A DNA stretch of 64,000 nt from Rhodocollybia butyracea (taxonomy: Eukaryota > Basidiomycota > Agaricomycetes > Agaricales > Omphalotaceae). The stretch spans positions 110,313 to 174,312 of the forward strand of contig JADNRY010000128.1 of the NCBI GenBank assembly GCA_015501585.1, given 5' to 3'. The notes under the pieces were generated by a model, which was not told the origin of the DNA, made no database searches, and saw only the letters and a program-made list of their open reading frames with translations. A program made the translations under genes and the position numbers. Position 1 is the stretch's first letter, and every line of letters begins with the position of its first letter. This document shows positions 37,087-49,205 of the stretch, in pieces.

Positions 37087-37445
37087 ACTGCTTTGAGCTG
37101 TGGATGACTCGGAGGAGATTTGTGCTAGACAGCATACTTAGTTTGTTTGACTTCCCCAAAGCCATAGGGCTCCCCCAGAACCATAGTCCTAAGGTTTTTT
37201 TGCGTTCGCAAACATAGTAACCCTTGTGATTTTGATATTCCCGTATACTTATAAGTAGCGACATCGCTACTTAATCTATGCAAACTACATCAAGAATGGC
37301 ACACCACTAGAAAATCTGGATTGAAATTTTGGCCAACACTGTGACCTGTTGTTGAATATGGTACAATACTCACAAGTTACTACAAGACACTCTGCATAGT
37401 ACATACAAGAGACTGATACACAATCCAGCGAGAAAATTGACCACT

Positions 37446-40400
37446 TTAGGCTTTCTTCCATGAAGAATCTTGCTTGAACACCTTGCCATGGTTCAGCCAG
37501 TCTGCCCATTCAATTGGTCCATCTCCATTGTGTGAGTTGGACCGCATTGCAGCAGAGGAGATCAAGGTGATATCTGGTACGATATTCCTCGAGAGAGAAT
37601 CCTCATCCGCAACCTCAATGCTACCCTTCGCGCTACCAACTTCGTTACCATTCCTATCAACGATTTTTCCATTCAAGTTCTCCTTCAATTCATTCGCAAT
37701 CAGCTCTTCCAAGTTAGGCTCCGAGTCTGCCACGTTAGGGGTGTTTGCTAAGCTCGTGATTATTCCCTCAATGATGTTCAGAGGGCTATGCAGAGTTAGC
37801 ACTCATAAAATGAGCGTCATTGAAGCAACATACATTGGAATAATGCCACGGATGATAGAGCCACCCTCACGACGTGAGATACAGCCACGGCATGGGGCTA
37901 AAACCAGATTGTAAGCATTAATAAACATTAAGAAAAGCAATGAACTTACAGCGATCCGGCCGAGCAAAGACTGCAACCACTCCAACATATTCTTCTGTCT
38001 GCTGAGATTTCAAGATCGAACCAACTATGAAGTATAACTTGAACTCACCCCCGTCGAAGTATTTTTGAAATACATCTCAATGGAATATGGGCCATTAAAA
38101 GCAAACTCGGGAGTCTGAGACGGTGTTAGTTTGATTGTATGATCGGGACAAAGATATGTACCTGCACCACAATAACCATGCGACGGAAGTCCTTGACAAC
38201 CTCGTATCCCTTCGGGATCTTTTGAGGAGCAGGGACATGAAAATCATATGGTAATCGAGTCATATTTCCTCCAACTTGAATCGGTTGGGGTTTGTCTGCA
38301 AATCAACCAGATTAATAACACTGTGCCTTAGCAACCGAAATATTTTACACACCAACACCATAATACTCCTGGAGCTTCTTCCGGGCTTCAATCCGTTCTT
38401 TGTCGGTGATGTCCTTGCCAATTTTGACACCTGCAACTTCTGGATAACAATAATCTGCAAATAAATATGCGTGTCGGCTCGTAGTATAACATAGTCAAAA
38501 ACTATAGTTACATTTTCCGTCCAGGAAACGAGCCTTGTCGGAAGTCCAGTATTGTGAGTCTCCCGTCCGGAAAGGGGCGAGAGGCGTATCGCCTACAAGT
38601 TGAGAGTTCTACGAGAGAGATTGTTGGTCTTATACGAACCACTATCAACCTGTGACTCACATATACGAGGTTATATGTACCCCTGGATTGGGTAAATGGA
38701 TACATCTTTTTTCCGTGAGGATATCCTTTGCCCATCTATAACCTAAGCTCAGTGACAGTAATGAGTAGCAGTGGGTAGAGAAATCCTCACATAATATTCG
38801 GGATAGACATACTCCCAAAATGCCAGAAGTCGGTCAACATTGCAGTGATGAAGGAAAAAGCTACACCCCTCAGGTCAGTAAGTTTGAGATTTTAGATAAG
38901 AAATTATATCACATAGGGTCAAACCCAGCCTTTCAAGCACATGTAAGATAGAAGACAACGAGCAATGGGGATCATTTACACACATAATTAGGGTCAGTCA
39001 TGTGTCCATTGCCACCAATTGTGTCATGCATAGTATCATGAATGCCTTCCAAAGAGTCTAAACATATTGCTGAGACTGAAGAGACACATCACCGTAGAAA
39101 AGGAGGGAAAAACTAACTGATGTTGTAATAATCCATCTTGCGAAGAGATTCTGTTGTATGATTGGAGAATTCATCCCATCTAGCTCACTGTTCAGTAGGT
39201 GCAATTTACAACAAAGTATCTCACAAACACCAGAGAAGGAGTGCCTTTCAAACCAACAGTGAACAGATCCGAGACCTGGCATCGTATCTGGGGAGCTCTT
39301 TCCTTGATTTTCCTATGATATACAGAGCCCGTTGTCACAAATACAACTTCAGTCTTCTAGAGAATGACTACTCACTCATTAAGCTTTGCCGTGTTGCTGC
39401 CATTAGGTGTTGGTGTGCTCGGCGCATATCTGAAGGTGCGCTGGAAACCAAACTCAAGATCAGCACTATACACAAGTGATACGTTCGCGAGAGAAAGTGT
39501 GTACCGTCCACTCCTTGAAATAAGCTGTGGCCTGATCAACAAAGCTCGTTATGACAGAATTGCTCAATGTCGACTAGAGACACATACTTCTGGGTTACTA
39601 GGCTAAAAAAGAAGTGTCAGTGTATTTCAGAGAACGGGCAATAACTCACATCCAATACTTCATCTTCAAAGCCATCGGGAATGCTTTTGAAACCGTAGAA
39701 TTCAAGCGGATTATCCACTTCGATGGATCTGTTCTGGGGCAGATAAATCATAACTTTGTCGCAGGTCAACACAACAGGAACGCCCTCTGTTTGAACCTTC
39801 TTGGCAGCCCAGTCCCAGAACCTGCAGATCGAGATTCAATAAACCATGTTTGGTCAAGAAGATAGACCACAAAATAGGACATACGGGAAGCGGAGCTCTT
39901 TGGCAGCTTGCTTCCACGCGTTGGCTTCGCTTTTCTCCTGCTCGAGCTTTTTTGCGAATTCATCAGCAATTCCGGTAGCAATATCACCAATTGCTTGTTC
40001 TATAGCCATTACGTAAGGCCTGTGCCTGTAAAACTTCTGAGACCTTAGATGAGACCAGGAAATAGTCATGCATAAATCACCAGGTTGGGAAAACGACACT
40101 GCCATGGTTGCAGTACTGGACTTCGTCAGTAAGGCTATGTCACACGAGTGAAAACCATACTCACTCCACCGAAACGGGAGGGCACTGGATGAGTGTCTTT
40201 TGAATCATTTGGGTTAAAGTCAGCCTCATTCTTTCGATCACCTAGCCATTCCTAGCAAGAAAAAGACGGTAAAGCAATAGGTGGATTATACAAAAATAGA
40301 AGGCATACTGCGAACGGAAGACCGTGAATACCAGCTAGCTCAGGGAACGATGCAGCCGGAGGGACTTTGATGGGGTATCTTTCGCCGGTAACGCTTTCGG

Positions 40401-40539
40401 GATCTCTCCCTTGAAGGACAAGGTAAGCAAGGATAAAGAGCGTGAACTGCTTTTGATTTTTCTGCAGTTCTTCAATCTCCAGTCGGTCATAGCTACCCCC
40501 GGTGTCCTTGCGGCCTGTTATCAAGTAGTATCGAGACAT
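37446..40539 (-). CDS. tyrosinase (polyphenol oxidase, type-3 copper)
   Basis: Tyrosinase oxidises monophenols and o-diphenols to o-quinones, the first step of melanin formation. ATG at 40539 begins MSRYYLITGRK without a signal peptide, as in cytosolic mushroom enzymes. Early exons resolve exactly: 40309-40539, 40165-40251, 40081-40115, 39885-40025, 39650-39821. The CuA site has GIHGLPF (His 1), YCNHGSVVFPTW (His 2, with the Cys two residues before it that forms the thioether bridge) and WHRPY (His 3, split across an intron), then PFWDWAA. The CuB site has LEGIHDTMHDTIGG (His 4 and 5, about 39.03 kb) and FFLHHCNVDRLLAFW (His 6, about 38.84 kb). Downstream exons carry the linker (YPEVAGVKIGKDITDKER) and the C-terminal domain that normally covers the active site, ending in QDSSWKKA at 37446. 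At least ten introns. All six copper ligands are visible. Confidence 0.93.
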
Positions 40540-42359
40540 ATTTTTGAAAAAGGATGATGGGCACTGGAAAATCGGAGGATAAGCTGGGGAGTTTATATAG
40601 TGTTGAGGCTCGTTCATTAATTAGTCCATCCTGAGTCCATCTACCAATTAAGCGGAGTTGACAGTTGTTATTAGTGGTGTCCTTGAGATTTCGCCTATTT
40701 CTTTTCATATACAGTATACTACATACTTAATATATTCTCCGTTTGAGCCACGAATAACCCTACTAAATGAGTAACTGAATAAGTAACCCCAAATCAACCT
40801 GTCATGCCACCACCCCAGATCAAATTTAGTTACAGAGGACCAGTGATCTACTCAAGATCTACTTCCTATCCATGGGTCGTTCTAATCCAGGATAACCACT
40901 GTAAAAAAAAAATACGAGGCCCGCATCGACTCATGTCTTAAAAGTTGGATTGAGACAGATGTTGATGTTCAACTTCTGAAGTAAGGGGTTACAAGGGTGA
41001 CTGGAGGAAAGTAAAGGAAATTTTATTACCGTACGACATGGTTCAAAAGAAAGATATCCTGATGGTGGGGGATATAAAAAGATGCAAAAGTGGAACAGAA
41101 TATGGCGCAGGTGCGGCTACCGAAGAATAATAAATGATAACTGGAGAAGGAATAATTGGCACTTAATTTTGGAACTAGATAACCCACAGATGATACTCAC
41201 AGTCAGTTCCAGAACGGGTCCCCATTCGCAGTCTATTGAGTAAAGGGATAGGCTGAATGTTGAGGTGGCTAATGAGAAGACTGGTATGCCAAAGTGACCT
41301 GAATAAGTAAACAAGAACACACACTTTTGCATGCTGGCCACCGCAATTCTTCTTCTCGCTCTGCCTGCCGGACCCGTGCCTCTTAAATTTATTGGGGAGA
41401 TCCGATTCATATATTGGACACGTTTAGAGGTGTCTCTGAGTCTGACAGAAGCTACAGAGCCGAAGAACAATGGGTTCACAGGATCATATTTGGCGTCCAA
41501 GCATGGGGTGCTGGATGAAAAGCGACAAGCAAGGAAGGAGGGGTGTGAATTGCTCCGCACAGTCCAAAGGAATGAGCGGCTGGAACACTAGTAGAGTAGG
41601 CTCCATTCGGCTTCTAGGACCTATCGATGATCTTTTCTCGGTGTATGCCTTATAGCCTCCTCGGAGTGCTCGGGATGACTTGCTTGATGATGATTCCTTG
41701 CTAAACCTTGTTTTTACGATGTCGGTTGTTCACAATGTCCGGTCTATTTTTACTGCCTACCACGATTCACGAAACTTTCATTGGTTGTGATCAGGCGCCA
41801 TCTGACTGCAATGTCTTGAATGAAAGAAAATGACTCAGAATGAGTGAGGTCGACGACGATGAGACGGAACATGGTACAGTCCCCACCACGAATGACTCTG
41901 GGGCTGCTGTCGGCCCTCGAATGCGGCAATGTTCGATGTACACTTTTTTGCCCGAACTGATAGTCAACACAAGTAGAATTTCTGGATCGGAATGCCTAAG
42001 ATTACTCCTTAGATGACTTACCTACTATACTTGTACAAGACTCACCCGATAATTTGGGATGTTTCTGCTCCATGAGTCGAATTCCTTTGCAGATTTGCCA
42101 TCATCAAGCTTCGGTCGGCACGATTCCCCCAAGGAAAGCGTCCAGAAGTCCCTCCAGCTCAAGTCGTTTGCGCCTGTCCGCCACAAACTCCGGTAAACAT
42201 GAACAGTTGCGCCAACAGATAGGCCATAAAAAGCAGCAATACATGGTGAAACACATATCCTTCCTGCCTAACCTTGCTTCAAAGCTTAGTCTAAGTGATG
42301 TGAGAATAGCTTGTTCATCTTCATACCTCGAAGTTCCCATTAATTCCCTCGACAGCAGC
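40540..42359. other. intergenic region upstream of tyrosinase
   Basis: Holds the tyrosinase promoter on the minus strand and the upstream region of the following plus-strand gene. Open frames on both strands at 41,117-41,655 overlap and have no family signature. A run of 9 A near 40,902 is the only simple-sequence feature. Confidence 0.4.
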
Positions 42360-43115
42360 ATGAAAGCCTCCAGCTCCCTTTCCATCATCGTGTCGCTGAC
42401 CTGCCTTGTCCCGACAACGGTGGCGCTTGTCGGCTCGAGTTGGTCTGTTACAAACGTCCCGCCCACTGGCCTGTCAGACATCACCTTTCCCATGACAATT
42501 GTCGAGACGGACCACATCTCCGGATACTACTTCGCCCAGCAATTCAACTTTGTCGGTGTCGAAGACGTCGGGTACACGGGACTACAGCCACGTCCAGATA
42601 ATAACGGCAAAACCGTTCTTCACGCCGTCTTTTCGAGTTTCATACCGGGCAGTACGACGGCGGACAAGAAGAACTGTAGCCCAGGTGCCGATGGAGGTGC
42701 GGGCGTATCTTGCAGCGTCGAATGGTACGGTGTCTACGACCGAAGGTACAACCTTGAAGTCAAAACTACGGGGAATCGCACATGGGTTGGCACGGTCGTC
42801 GATACTGTCACGGGCGCACATGTCCACATCGGCAGCTTCACGCTCCCAGATATCTCAGGAGGGATTTTGGATTCGCAGGGTGGTTTTGTGGAGTGGTATC
42901 CCTGGAATGGTGGTGAGCCGCCAAATCACTGCGCTCACCTGCCGTACCAGAAGACGATATTCGGGGCCCCGACCACGACGAACGCAGGATCCGTCGGCAC
43001 TCAGGACTTGTCCTATGAGTACGGTGACTGCATAGGCCAGGTCGCATTCCACACTGAGGACGTGGCCGATGGTGTGGAGAACAATTGCGGATTCCAAGGA
43101 CAGACAGGCGCTTGA
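42360..43115 (+). CDS. secreted protein resembling DUF3472
   Basis: The open frame extends upstream to 42054, but the ATG at 42360 starts a clear signal peptide (MKASSSLSIIVSLTCLV...TTVAL), giving 251 residues in a single exon. The mature part has the pattern of DUF3472-type proteins: GYYFAQQFNFVGVEDVGYTG, GLQPRPDNNGKTVLHAVFSS, then a Cys loop (KKNCSPGADG, GVSCSVEW), YNLEVKTTG and WVGTVVDTVTG. The C-terminal Cys residues (NHCAHL, YGDCIG, NNCGFQ) suggest disulfides. The fold is probably a beta-sandwich, possibly sugar binding; the substrate is unknown. The family assignment is from memory of the pattern. Confidence 0.75.
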   Translation: MKASSSLSIIVSLTCLVPTTVALVGSSWSVTNVPPTGLSDITFPMTIVETDHISGYYFAQQFNFVGVEDVGYTGLQPRPDNNGKTVLHAVFSSFIPGSTTADKKNCSPGADGGAGVSCSVEWYGVYDRRYNLEVKTTGNRTWVGTVVDTVTGAHVHIGSFTLPDISGGILDSQGGFVEWYPWNGGEPPNHCAHLPYQKTIFGAPTTTNAGSVGTQDLSYEYGDCIGQVAFHTEDVADGVENNCGFQGQTGA

Positions 43116-43892
43116 GTTTTGTTGTAGTTGCATTTGTTAGTTGTCCTTTAAGTTGTTAGCCATGCTTAGTAGTTTTGCGCCATACAGCAAGACGCGCTTG
43201 TAAATTACCCATTTCTACTATCGATTCTTTCTCTTGAACTTTGAACTAAGCGTATATGGGAGTAGTATACCAAAGGCCGCTGCTATGGTGTTGGCAAGCT
43301 TGTGTAAGGCCTGTAGTATACAAGATTGAGCCAGACGATCCGCATGTTACTCGCATATCTCGACGAATAAGGATTAATTGAGCGCTATATATCTCCTCAC
43401 TTACTTACCTTGTACCCTTGTCGACTAACCTCTCGGAACATGAGTTTGCCTTGGTTTCGGAATCTTTGTGGCGGCGGAGAGCGAGATCGTGACAATCCAG
43501 AAATTGAAAATCAACGGAGATGCAGAAGGCCCGATGAGAGTGAGGGAAGGACGGAATGATGGAAAGGATCGGGAGATACGCAATATACGCCACTACGCCA
43601 AAAGACAATAGTCCCGTCGAGCATCGTTACAACAGCACAAGACTGGGCTTCCTGTCTGGAGCGGGTCTAGATCAATCGACAGTATGTGAACGAATGAACA
43701 AACGAACGGACGGAAGATATAACGGAAACACCTACTTACCAGCTCCGGTAATGTAAGTACCAAGTAATGAGAGGACTACCTCGGTCTCGGCACCGAAAGT
43801 CCCCCTACCCAATGTGAATGCGTCGGATTGCGACTAAAATTATATAAATGCCATACAGTATAGCTATGTAGATCTTATATTAATGAATAATT
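43116..43892. other. intergenic region
   Basis: A 38-codon plus-strand frame at about 43,441 (MSLPWFRNLCGGGERDRD) is too short to support. No other feature is seen. Confidence 0.4.
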
Positions 43893-45521
43893 TTATACAC
43901 TTGCCTCGATGGGATTAATACCCCAAGTTATCCTCATCCACTCGCTTCCATATCCCCTCCGAACTTCTCCTGAAATCATAAACATTAGTTCTGAGTCCCG
44001 TGGGCCAAGTGAACGACAGCCAAACAAGGCCCGGAAGTGTTCCTTTTTGGTGCAATATGCAGGTATGGAATCGGTTTCCGACATGACATGTCGGTGACTA
44101 AATCCTATGAACTGCCAGTGAAGCTCTCTGAGCGAATCTGAACCCCAAATAGTTGATAGTTTGGCAATATGCTGTTGGTGTTTTATTTCGTATTTAAGTT
44201 TTAGGGTACAAATGGGGAAAAGAAATAGACTAACGTTGTACAGTGTATCTGTTTCGTCAATACGTAAGTTCATAATAAAAATGAGCGAAAGTTTTTTGAG
44301 TCTTGTAAGATGTCGGCGTGGATCAGGTTTGATGTCTATTGCAAAGAGATATGGGATCTCCAGCTCGGATAAAGATCGATAATGGTCTATTCTTGTCCAG
44401 AGAGAAGGTGTAGAAGGTGGTAGAGATGAACGTAGTTCGGAGGGATGGAAGTACCACGAGAACGACAACGAGGAGAGGTTGTGTTCGCCATGGAGCCACG
44501 TAATTGAACGTGGGGGGCAAGTTAACTGCCGGAGACTATGAAGACGAGGGAGAGAAAGCATATGCTCCGATATACTAACCTCATCGATGTCCGATGTGAA
44601 AGTCAAGGACTTCAATGCCGCTAGCTGATATAGAAAACAGAAGAACAGATCTGGTTTCGCAACTCTGACATCGAGAATCTCCAGAGGCGGAATTATGCCT
44701 GAAGAAATGATGTTTTCCATAAAAATCCACATATCCGTACGCAGCTCGGTGACGTTTGTGACCAGAGGTAAGAAAGCTGCGGTGACGGAGGGGTCTTCCG
44801 GAGCCTGACCATACAGCTCAAATGTTTGTAATTTGAGCTGAGAAGCAGCCTGGTGAACCATGTCAGATGTGATAGCGTTAAAATCGACGGCTCTGAGTAT
44901 AAGAGAGGTGATACTTGGAGAGCTGAGAAGAATTGAGACAAGGGGAGTTTTCCATATCTGCAAACGCCTTAGATGAGGCAACCAAGAGAAGGCCGCAGAA
45001 TAGGAAGAAACCAAGTCTGCCGATTCTCGAACCGCAGGCTTCCCGGGAGCAATATGCAACTCGTTGACATGTAAAGCGAGAGCTACGGCCAAATCTTCAT
45101 TTCGAGATAGAGATGCGAAGAATGATGTATCGTTCTCCACCGAGCGAACAATAAATTCCATAGACTCGAAGAGGATGGGAATAGTGAGGATCCGTAGGAA
45201 ACGGCAGACGCATGATAAACTGCGTAGGTCGTTTCTACGCTGTTTCAATTGTTTTGCCTTCGCAGTAAATGAGCGAGGAAATGGTTCATTCTCAATAGGC
45301 TTTATATAGCCTATTATCTCGAGATAAATTTCCGCCGGGATCGAAGAAAGTTGGTTGCTGTCGGAACGGCGGGAAGGTGCTGTGTTCAAGTTCAGTAGCG
45401 GATCAAGAACAAAAAAAGAATACGCACAAAACAAAACCTCTTCCCCGAGAGCTACTTCTTGCGCGGCTACGTCGAACTCGGTGACTGACATGAGAGAAGT
45501 GTTTAAGGCTTGAGCGCCCAT
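43893..45521 (-). CDS. F-box protein, intronless
   Basis: A single open frame of 542 residues from ATG 45521. Residues about 57-120 form an F-box-like region: LSSIPAEIYLEIIGYI, then LRSLSCVCRFLRILTIPILFE. The rest contains leucine-rich segments (LHVNELHI, LRRLQIW, SPSITSLILRAVDF, LEILDVRV, LKSLTFTSD, LSSLSFSW) as in the large basidiomycete family of F-box / leucine-rich-repeat-like proteins. F-box proteins recruit substrates to SCF ubiquitin ligases through Skp1. The substrate is unknown. Absence of introns contrasts with all its neighbours and could indicate a retrocopy or simply a family trait. Confidence 0.82.
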   Translation of the reverse strand: MGAQALNTSLMSVTEFDVAAQEVALGEEVLFCAYSFFVLDPLLNLNTAPSRRSDSNQLSSIPAEIYLEIIGYIKPIENEPFPRSFTAKAKQLKQRRNDLRSLSCVCRFLRILTIPILFESMEFIVRSVENDTSFFASLSRNEDLAVALALHVNELHIAPGKPAVRESADLVSSYSAAFSWLPHLRRLQIWKTPLVSILLSSPSITSLILRAVDFNAITSDMVHQAASQLKLQTFELYGQAPEDPSVTAAFLPLVTNVTELRTDMWIFMENIISSGIIPPLEILDVRVAKPDLFFCFLYQLAALKSLTFTSDIDEVSISEHMLSLPRLHSLRQLTCPPRSITWLHGEHNLSSLSFSWYFHPSELRSSLPPSTPSLWTRIDHYRSLSELEIPYLFAIDIKPDPRRHLTRLKKLSLIFIMNLRIDETDTLYNVSLFLFPICTLKLKYEIKHQQHIAKLSTIWGSDSLRELHWQFIGFSHRHVMSETDSIPAYCTKKEHFRALFGCRSLGPRDSELMFMISGEVRRGYGSEWMRITWGINPIEASV

Positions 45522-46079
45522 TGAACTTTATCGAGTCACGCGCCGATGTCAAAGCGAGTAATCATAAATTTGCTTTTTCCCACTATCTTCACCGCTCCAA
45601 ATCGGCAGAGCTGCGTGCAAGACATTCTCTGGGAGATATCGAACTACAAAATATACAGAGTATGACGAGAACTACCTCATAACTCGAGGCTGGGTCGCAG
45701 CAAAGATTCGGTGAGTTTCACGCTTCATACCTCGAGATTTACCGCGTTAAATTTTATCAGTGATATAGCTAGCCAATACATAAAGAAATAACATTATCCA
45801 CTTTCTTCTTATGCCCGCTCGAGCTCACCCCGTTCGCAATGCTTGTGCGCTGACGTTGGCCGGATTCACCAGTAACCTCGTAGTAGCCGCATCGATATCT
45901 CTGGAACTGGACCAACCAATTCACGAGTGCCTCCTTTCGCACCACTCTCAATGACCATCCCAGTATGTGTGGCTGTCGTCCAAGTCTTTCTTTGTCAATT
46001 CGTTTATACAAACGTAGACCCATGGTTTGTCATATACCTTCATGGCTTTTGAGTATGAAAGCTAGTTATTGTACTAGGT
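45522..46079. other. intergenic region
   Basis: Probable promoter of the F-box gene at its left edge. No other feature is seen. Confidence 0.35.
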
Positions 46080-46445
46080 AATTCGACGAGTTTGACGAAG
46101 ACGCTAGAAAACGCTGAAAATATGCGCGACTGGAACTTTGTACATCTGGTCCCGCTCGATGATTTCAAGAACTGCTGCCAAACTCTTTTCAAATTCTAGG
46201 ACTCGTTGTACTACTTCGAGTACGACACGGAGAACTACAAGGACTTGGAGTATGAAGACTAATTATTGCGTCAAGTTACTCGACAAGTTTCACGATGACG
46301 CTGGAGAATCCTGGAGATTTACGCGACCAGAACTTGGCAGTGTACACCTGTTCCCGCTTCAAGATCCGCTTCCAAGTTCTTGTACTCGCTGTACTACAAG
46401 TACGACACGGAAAACCACAAGGACAGCGGCTATAAAGAGGTATAT
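46080..46445 (+). repeat. tandem direct repeat with coding-like tail
   Basis: Two copies of about 190 bp (about 46,090-46,262 and 46,285-46,440). Each contains a GACxxGAACTTxG motif, TCCCGCTxxAxGAT, and a block that in one frame reads LYYFEYDTENYKDLEYED or LYYKYDTENHKDSGYKE. In the first copy the block is preceded by an acceptor-like TTCAAATTCTAG and ends in a stop. This could be a duplicated last exon of a lost gene. Function unknown. Confidence 0.5.
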
Positions 46446-47769
46446 TGAACGTCTAAACTCCATGATTTCGCACTTTGATGACGTCGATTGGCAGAGCGCT
46501 GTCGTTTTGAACTGGGGATAGAGGCAAGGGACGCCTGGTCGTGCTTGAGATGAAGGAGATTGGGCTATGACAGACTAGGACGTACGAATCTCAAGTGCCG
46601 TAGCTGTTCAAACTATATCTAAACGCGAGCATACCTGAAAATGCAAATATGAATGGCTATTCAATCCCGTTTCCTCGCTCGTTTTCCCACTGATCATATC
46701 CGGAAACCGCGAAGTTGTTGGACCCCTACCAGCTCTAGTACGCTGCTTTCCTGGTAGGCCATGGAATCTTCTTCGAGGAAAGTCTTATCGTAATGCTCAA
46801 TCAAGATCTCGGAAAGGATAACAATGGTGATTGTACAACCAAAGACTGTCGTTCGTGGTCGGTGAGGAAGGGATGGTAAACAAAATGACGAATCGAAAAG
46901 AAAGTTGTTGTTGTTGCTAGATCGAAGTTGCGTTCCTTGAGCTCCGCTTGAAGCGTGAAATTCAAGGGTAAGTTGTGAGTAGGCTCGGCGACTTCTGCGA
47001 TGCGCCAATGAGATTGAAAGAGGAAAACCAGAGGAGTTCGCACCGCCCTCGCATGCCTGCATCTATCCTACGGTGCTCGTACCCGCGCCAGACTAATATT
47101 TGGACCCGGAGCTCAAATATTGGACCATGCTGTGTGATAAGTTCCTTCCTTCGTCCCTCTCTTTCTCGCAGCAGTAGCAGTGATTAGGCTCCGAAATTTA
47201 AAGGAAGGAAGAGGAAAGAACTTATCACGCGGCATGGAGGGAAGGAAGGAAGAAGGAAGTTTTAATCTAAACGTCGGTGAAGTGCAGTACTTAAGGTCCT
47301 CTCGCCTCCGAGTTAACAAAATTATAACACGCCACGTTGACTGTTGACTGATGTGGGTCCAAGCATGCTGTGTAGGACCGTGTTGTGCATGAGAAAGGGC
47401 CGCGAACAGAGAACACAGCAGGTGGCCGCTGTCAGGGTGAGAATACTTGGCAGAACAAGGAGTGGTAGAAACAAGAAAGGAGCAAAGAGGTAATAATCCG
47501 AGGCAGCGCAAGAAGGAAGTACTGAATGAACTAGAGAAAATGCCTTGATGATTGATGTTGCGCAGAAGTGTATACAGGATAGTAGACCTGGTCGTATACC
47601 CACCGCAACGGTATTCTCCCCTCGTCTTTCTGGAGTCCGAGTATGGTTTCTGGACAGGAAGTTCCTTTATGCACTTCAGCTTTATGTATCCTGGAAGACC
47701 AGCGCTCTGTTCAACATTTTGCGAGTCGTCTAGATAGATATCATGGAGTTCGACTCATACAGGTGGAAA
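46446..47769. other. intergenic region, low-complexity TTCC/AAGG runs
   Basis: No gene is supported. Polypyrimidine/polypurine stretches (GGAAGGAAG near 47,210 and 47,250) inflate open frames on the minus strand. A GGACCATGCTGTGT block near 47,122 recurs at about 48,230 and 48,600. Confidence 0.4.
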
Positions 47770-48525
47770 AGTCGTTCGAAATGCTAGGAAAGAACTGACG
47801 ACGGAGAGTAAAGAAGACCTGAAGGGACATACGTCGTATATACGACCGCGTAATCTCTGACCCGGATTTCCGGATTTGAAAATTTGACCCACAATTGGGT
47901 CAGGTGCTTGTAAGCTGGCTTTTGTTTGCACTCCACCAGGACACTCCAAGTCGTTCAGCACGCATCTCGACTCAAAGTGTTAAGATCTAAGAGTTTGCCT
48001 TCGGGAGACAAGCGCATACGGGAAAGCGACATACGACAATATGTCGGTCTCTTCTTTCAGACTATACCGTCGAGGGTTGTTACAATGTGGCGAATCAATG
48101 CGCTATGTAGAACAGAATTTTAGCCCGCGGCGAACTCGAGCTGCTCTCTTGATGGCCGCAACGTTGGTGCTACTGCCAGAGCTCTGAATCCGAGGTTTAA
48201 CGTTTAACGTTTAACGCTCAGCACCTCTTGGACCATGCCGTGTAATCAAATCCCCTGCAAATGCTGTTCGAAACGCTGGGAAGAACTGACGACGGAGGGT
48301 AAAGAAGATATGAAGGACGTACGAAAGACCGCGTAATCTCTAACCCGGATTTCCGGATGTGACCCACAATTGCATGTAAGCTGGTTTTTGTGGGTGTACT
48401 CCACCAGGACACTCAGATTTGCCGTTCAGCACGCATACGGGAAAGCGACACCTACCGTCGACGGTTGTTGCAACGTGGTGATTTAATGAGCTAGAGCATA
48501 ATTTTAGCTTGTGGTGAGCTCGGAG
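47770..48525. repeat. direct repeat of about 300 bp, two copies
   Basis: Copies at about 47,775-48,120 and 48,262-48,520 share GAACTGACGACGGAG, the CGCGTAATCTCT and CCCGGATTTCCGGAT stretches, GACCCACAATTG and the CTCCACCAGGACACTC stretch. The second copy has several internal deletions. No coding frame is shared. Confidence 0.65.
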
Positions 48526-48943
48526 CTTGTTGTTTCCATTCGCGAAAACCCAGACGCTGGTGCCATTGCCAGAGAGGTTTAGCGTTCAGCACCCCTACAG
48601 GACCATACCGTGTAATCAAATCGTCTTCCTTCCTTCGCTCAATCGCTTTGCAAGTTTTCATCGCACACTGGAGGAGTTGGAGGAAAAGCACCAGTCGAAA
48701 TGACATCGATCATGTAGATAGACCACGGTCTGCGGCGGTGGGTATCTACTCTTCCTTTAATAACCTTTTCAGCTGGAATTATCGGGTTTATTTCAATGAC
48801 GAGGACATCTCATACTGCTGAATATTGAGTGAAGAAAATTGTAATATCCGTTCCTTAGTATACAACTTCTAGAATTCGAATTATCTCGTTCTCAATACCA
48901 AACTATTCGCACCATCCTTCCAGTCTCTAAACAAGGCCAGAGC

Positions 48944-49205
48944 GAAACAGTCCGCCGATGGTACGTACTATGAACGTTTATCGACATCGATCATCAATCA
49001 TTTACTAACGAGAGCCGCTTTACCAGCTCGCCAGAGCGAAAGAGTCCGCCGATGGTACGTACTATGAACGTTCATCGATTATCAATCATCTACTAAGAAG
49101 AGCCGCTTTACCAGCTCCATCAAAACGTGAAAGAACAGATACACTGCATCTTCATCAGATATCGAGCAAGAGCCACTCTACCATCTCTGTCGGAACGAAA
49201 GAGCA
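48944..49205 (+). repeat. tandem repeat resembling exon-intron units
   Basis: About 85 bp is repeated twice, plus a diverged third. Each unit has CAGAGCGAAAxAGTCCGCCG, an ATG immediately followed by GTACGT, an ATCAATCATxTACTAA stretch and GAGCCGCTTTACCAG. GTACGT, TACTAAC/TACTAAG and TTTACCAG look like donor, branch point and acceptor, so each unit reads as a 25-28 nt exon plus a short intron. No clear protein can be assigned. Confidence 0.5.

Noticed and set aside
41117..41560. 147-residue minus-strand open frame
   Set aside because: Overlaps a plus-strand frame of similar quality; no domain, no signal peptide, no plausible introns.
42104..42517. 137-residue minus-strand open frame
   Set aside because: It is antisense to the well-supported secreted DUF3472-like gene.
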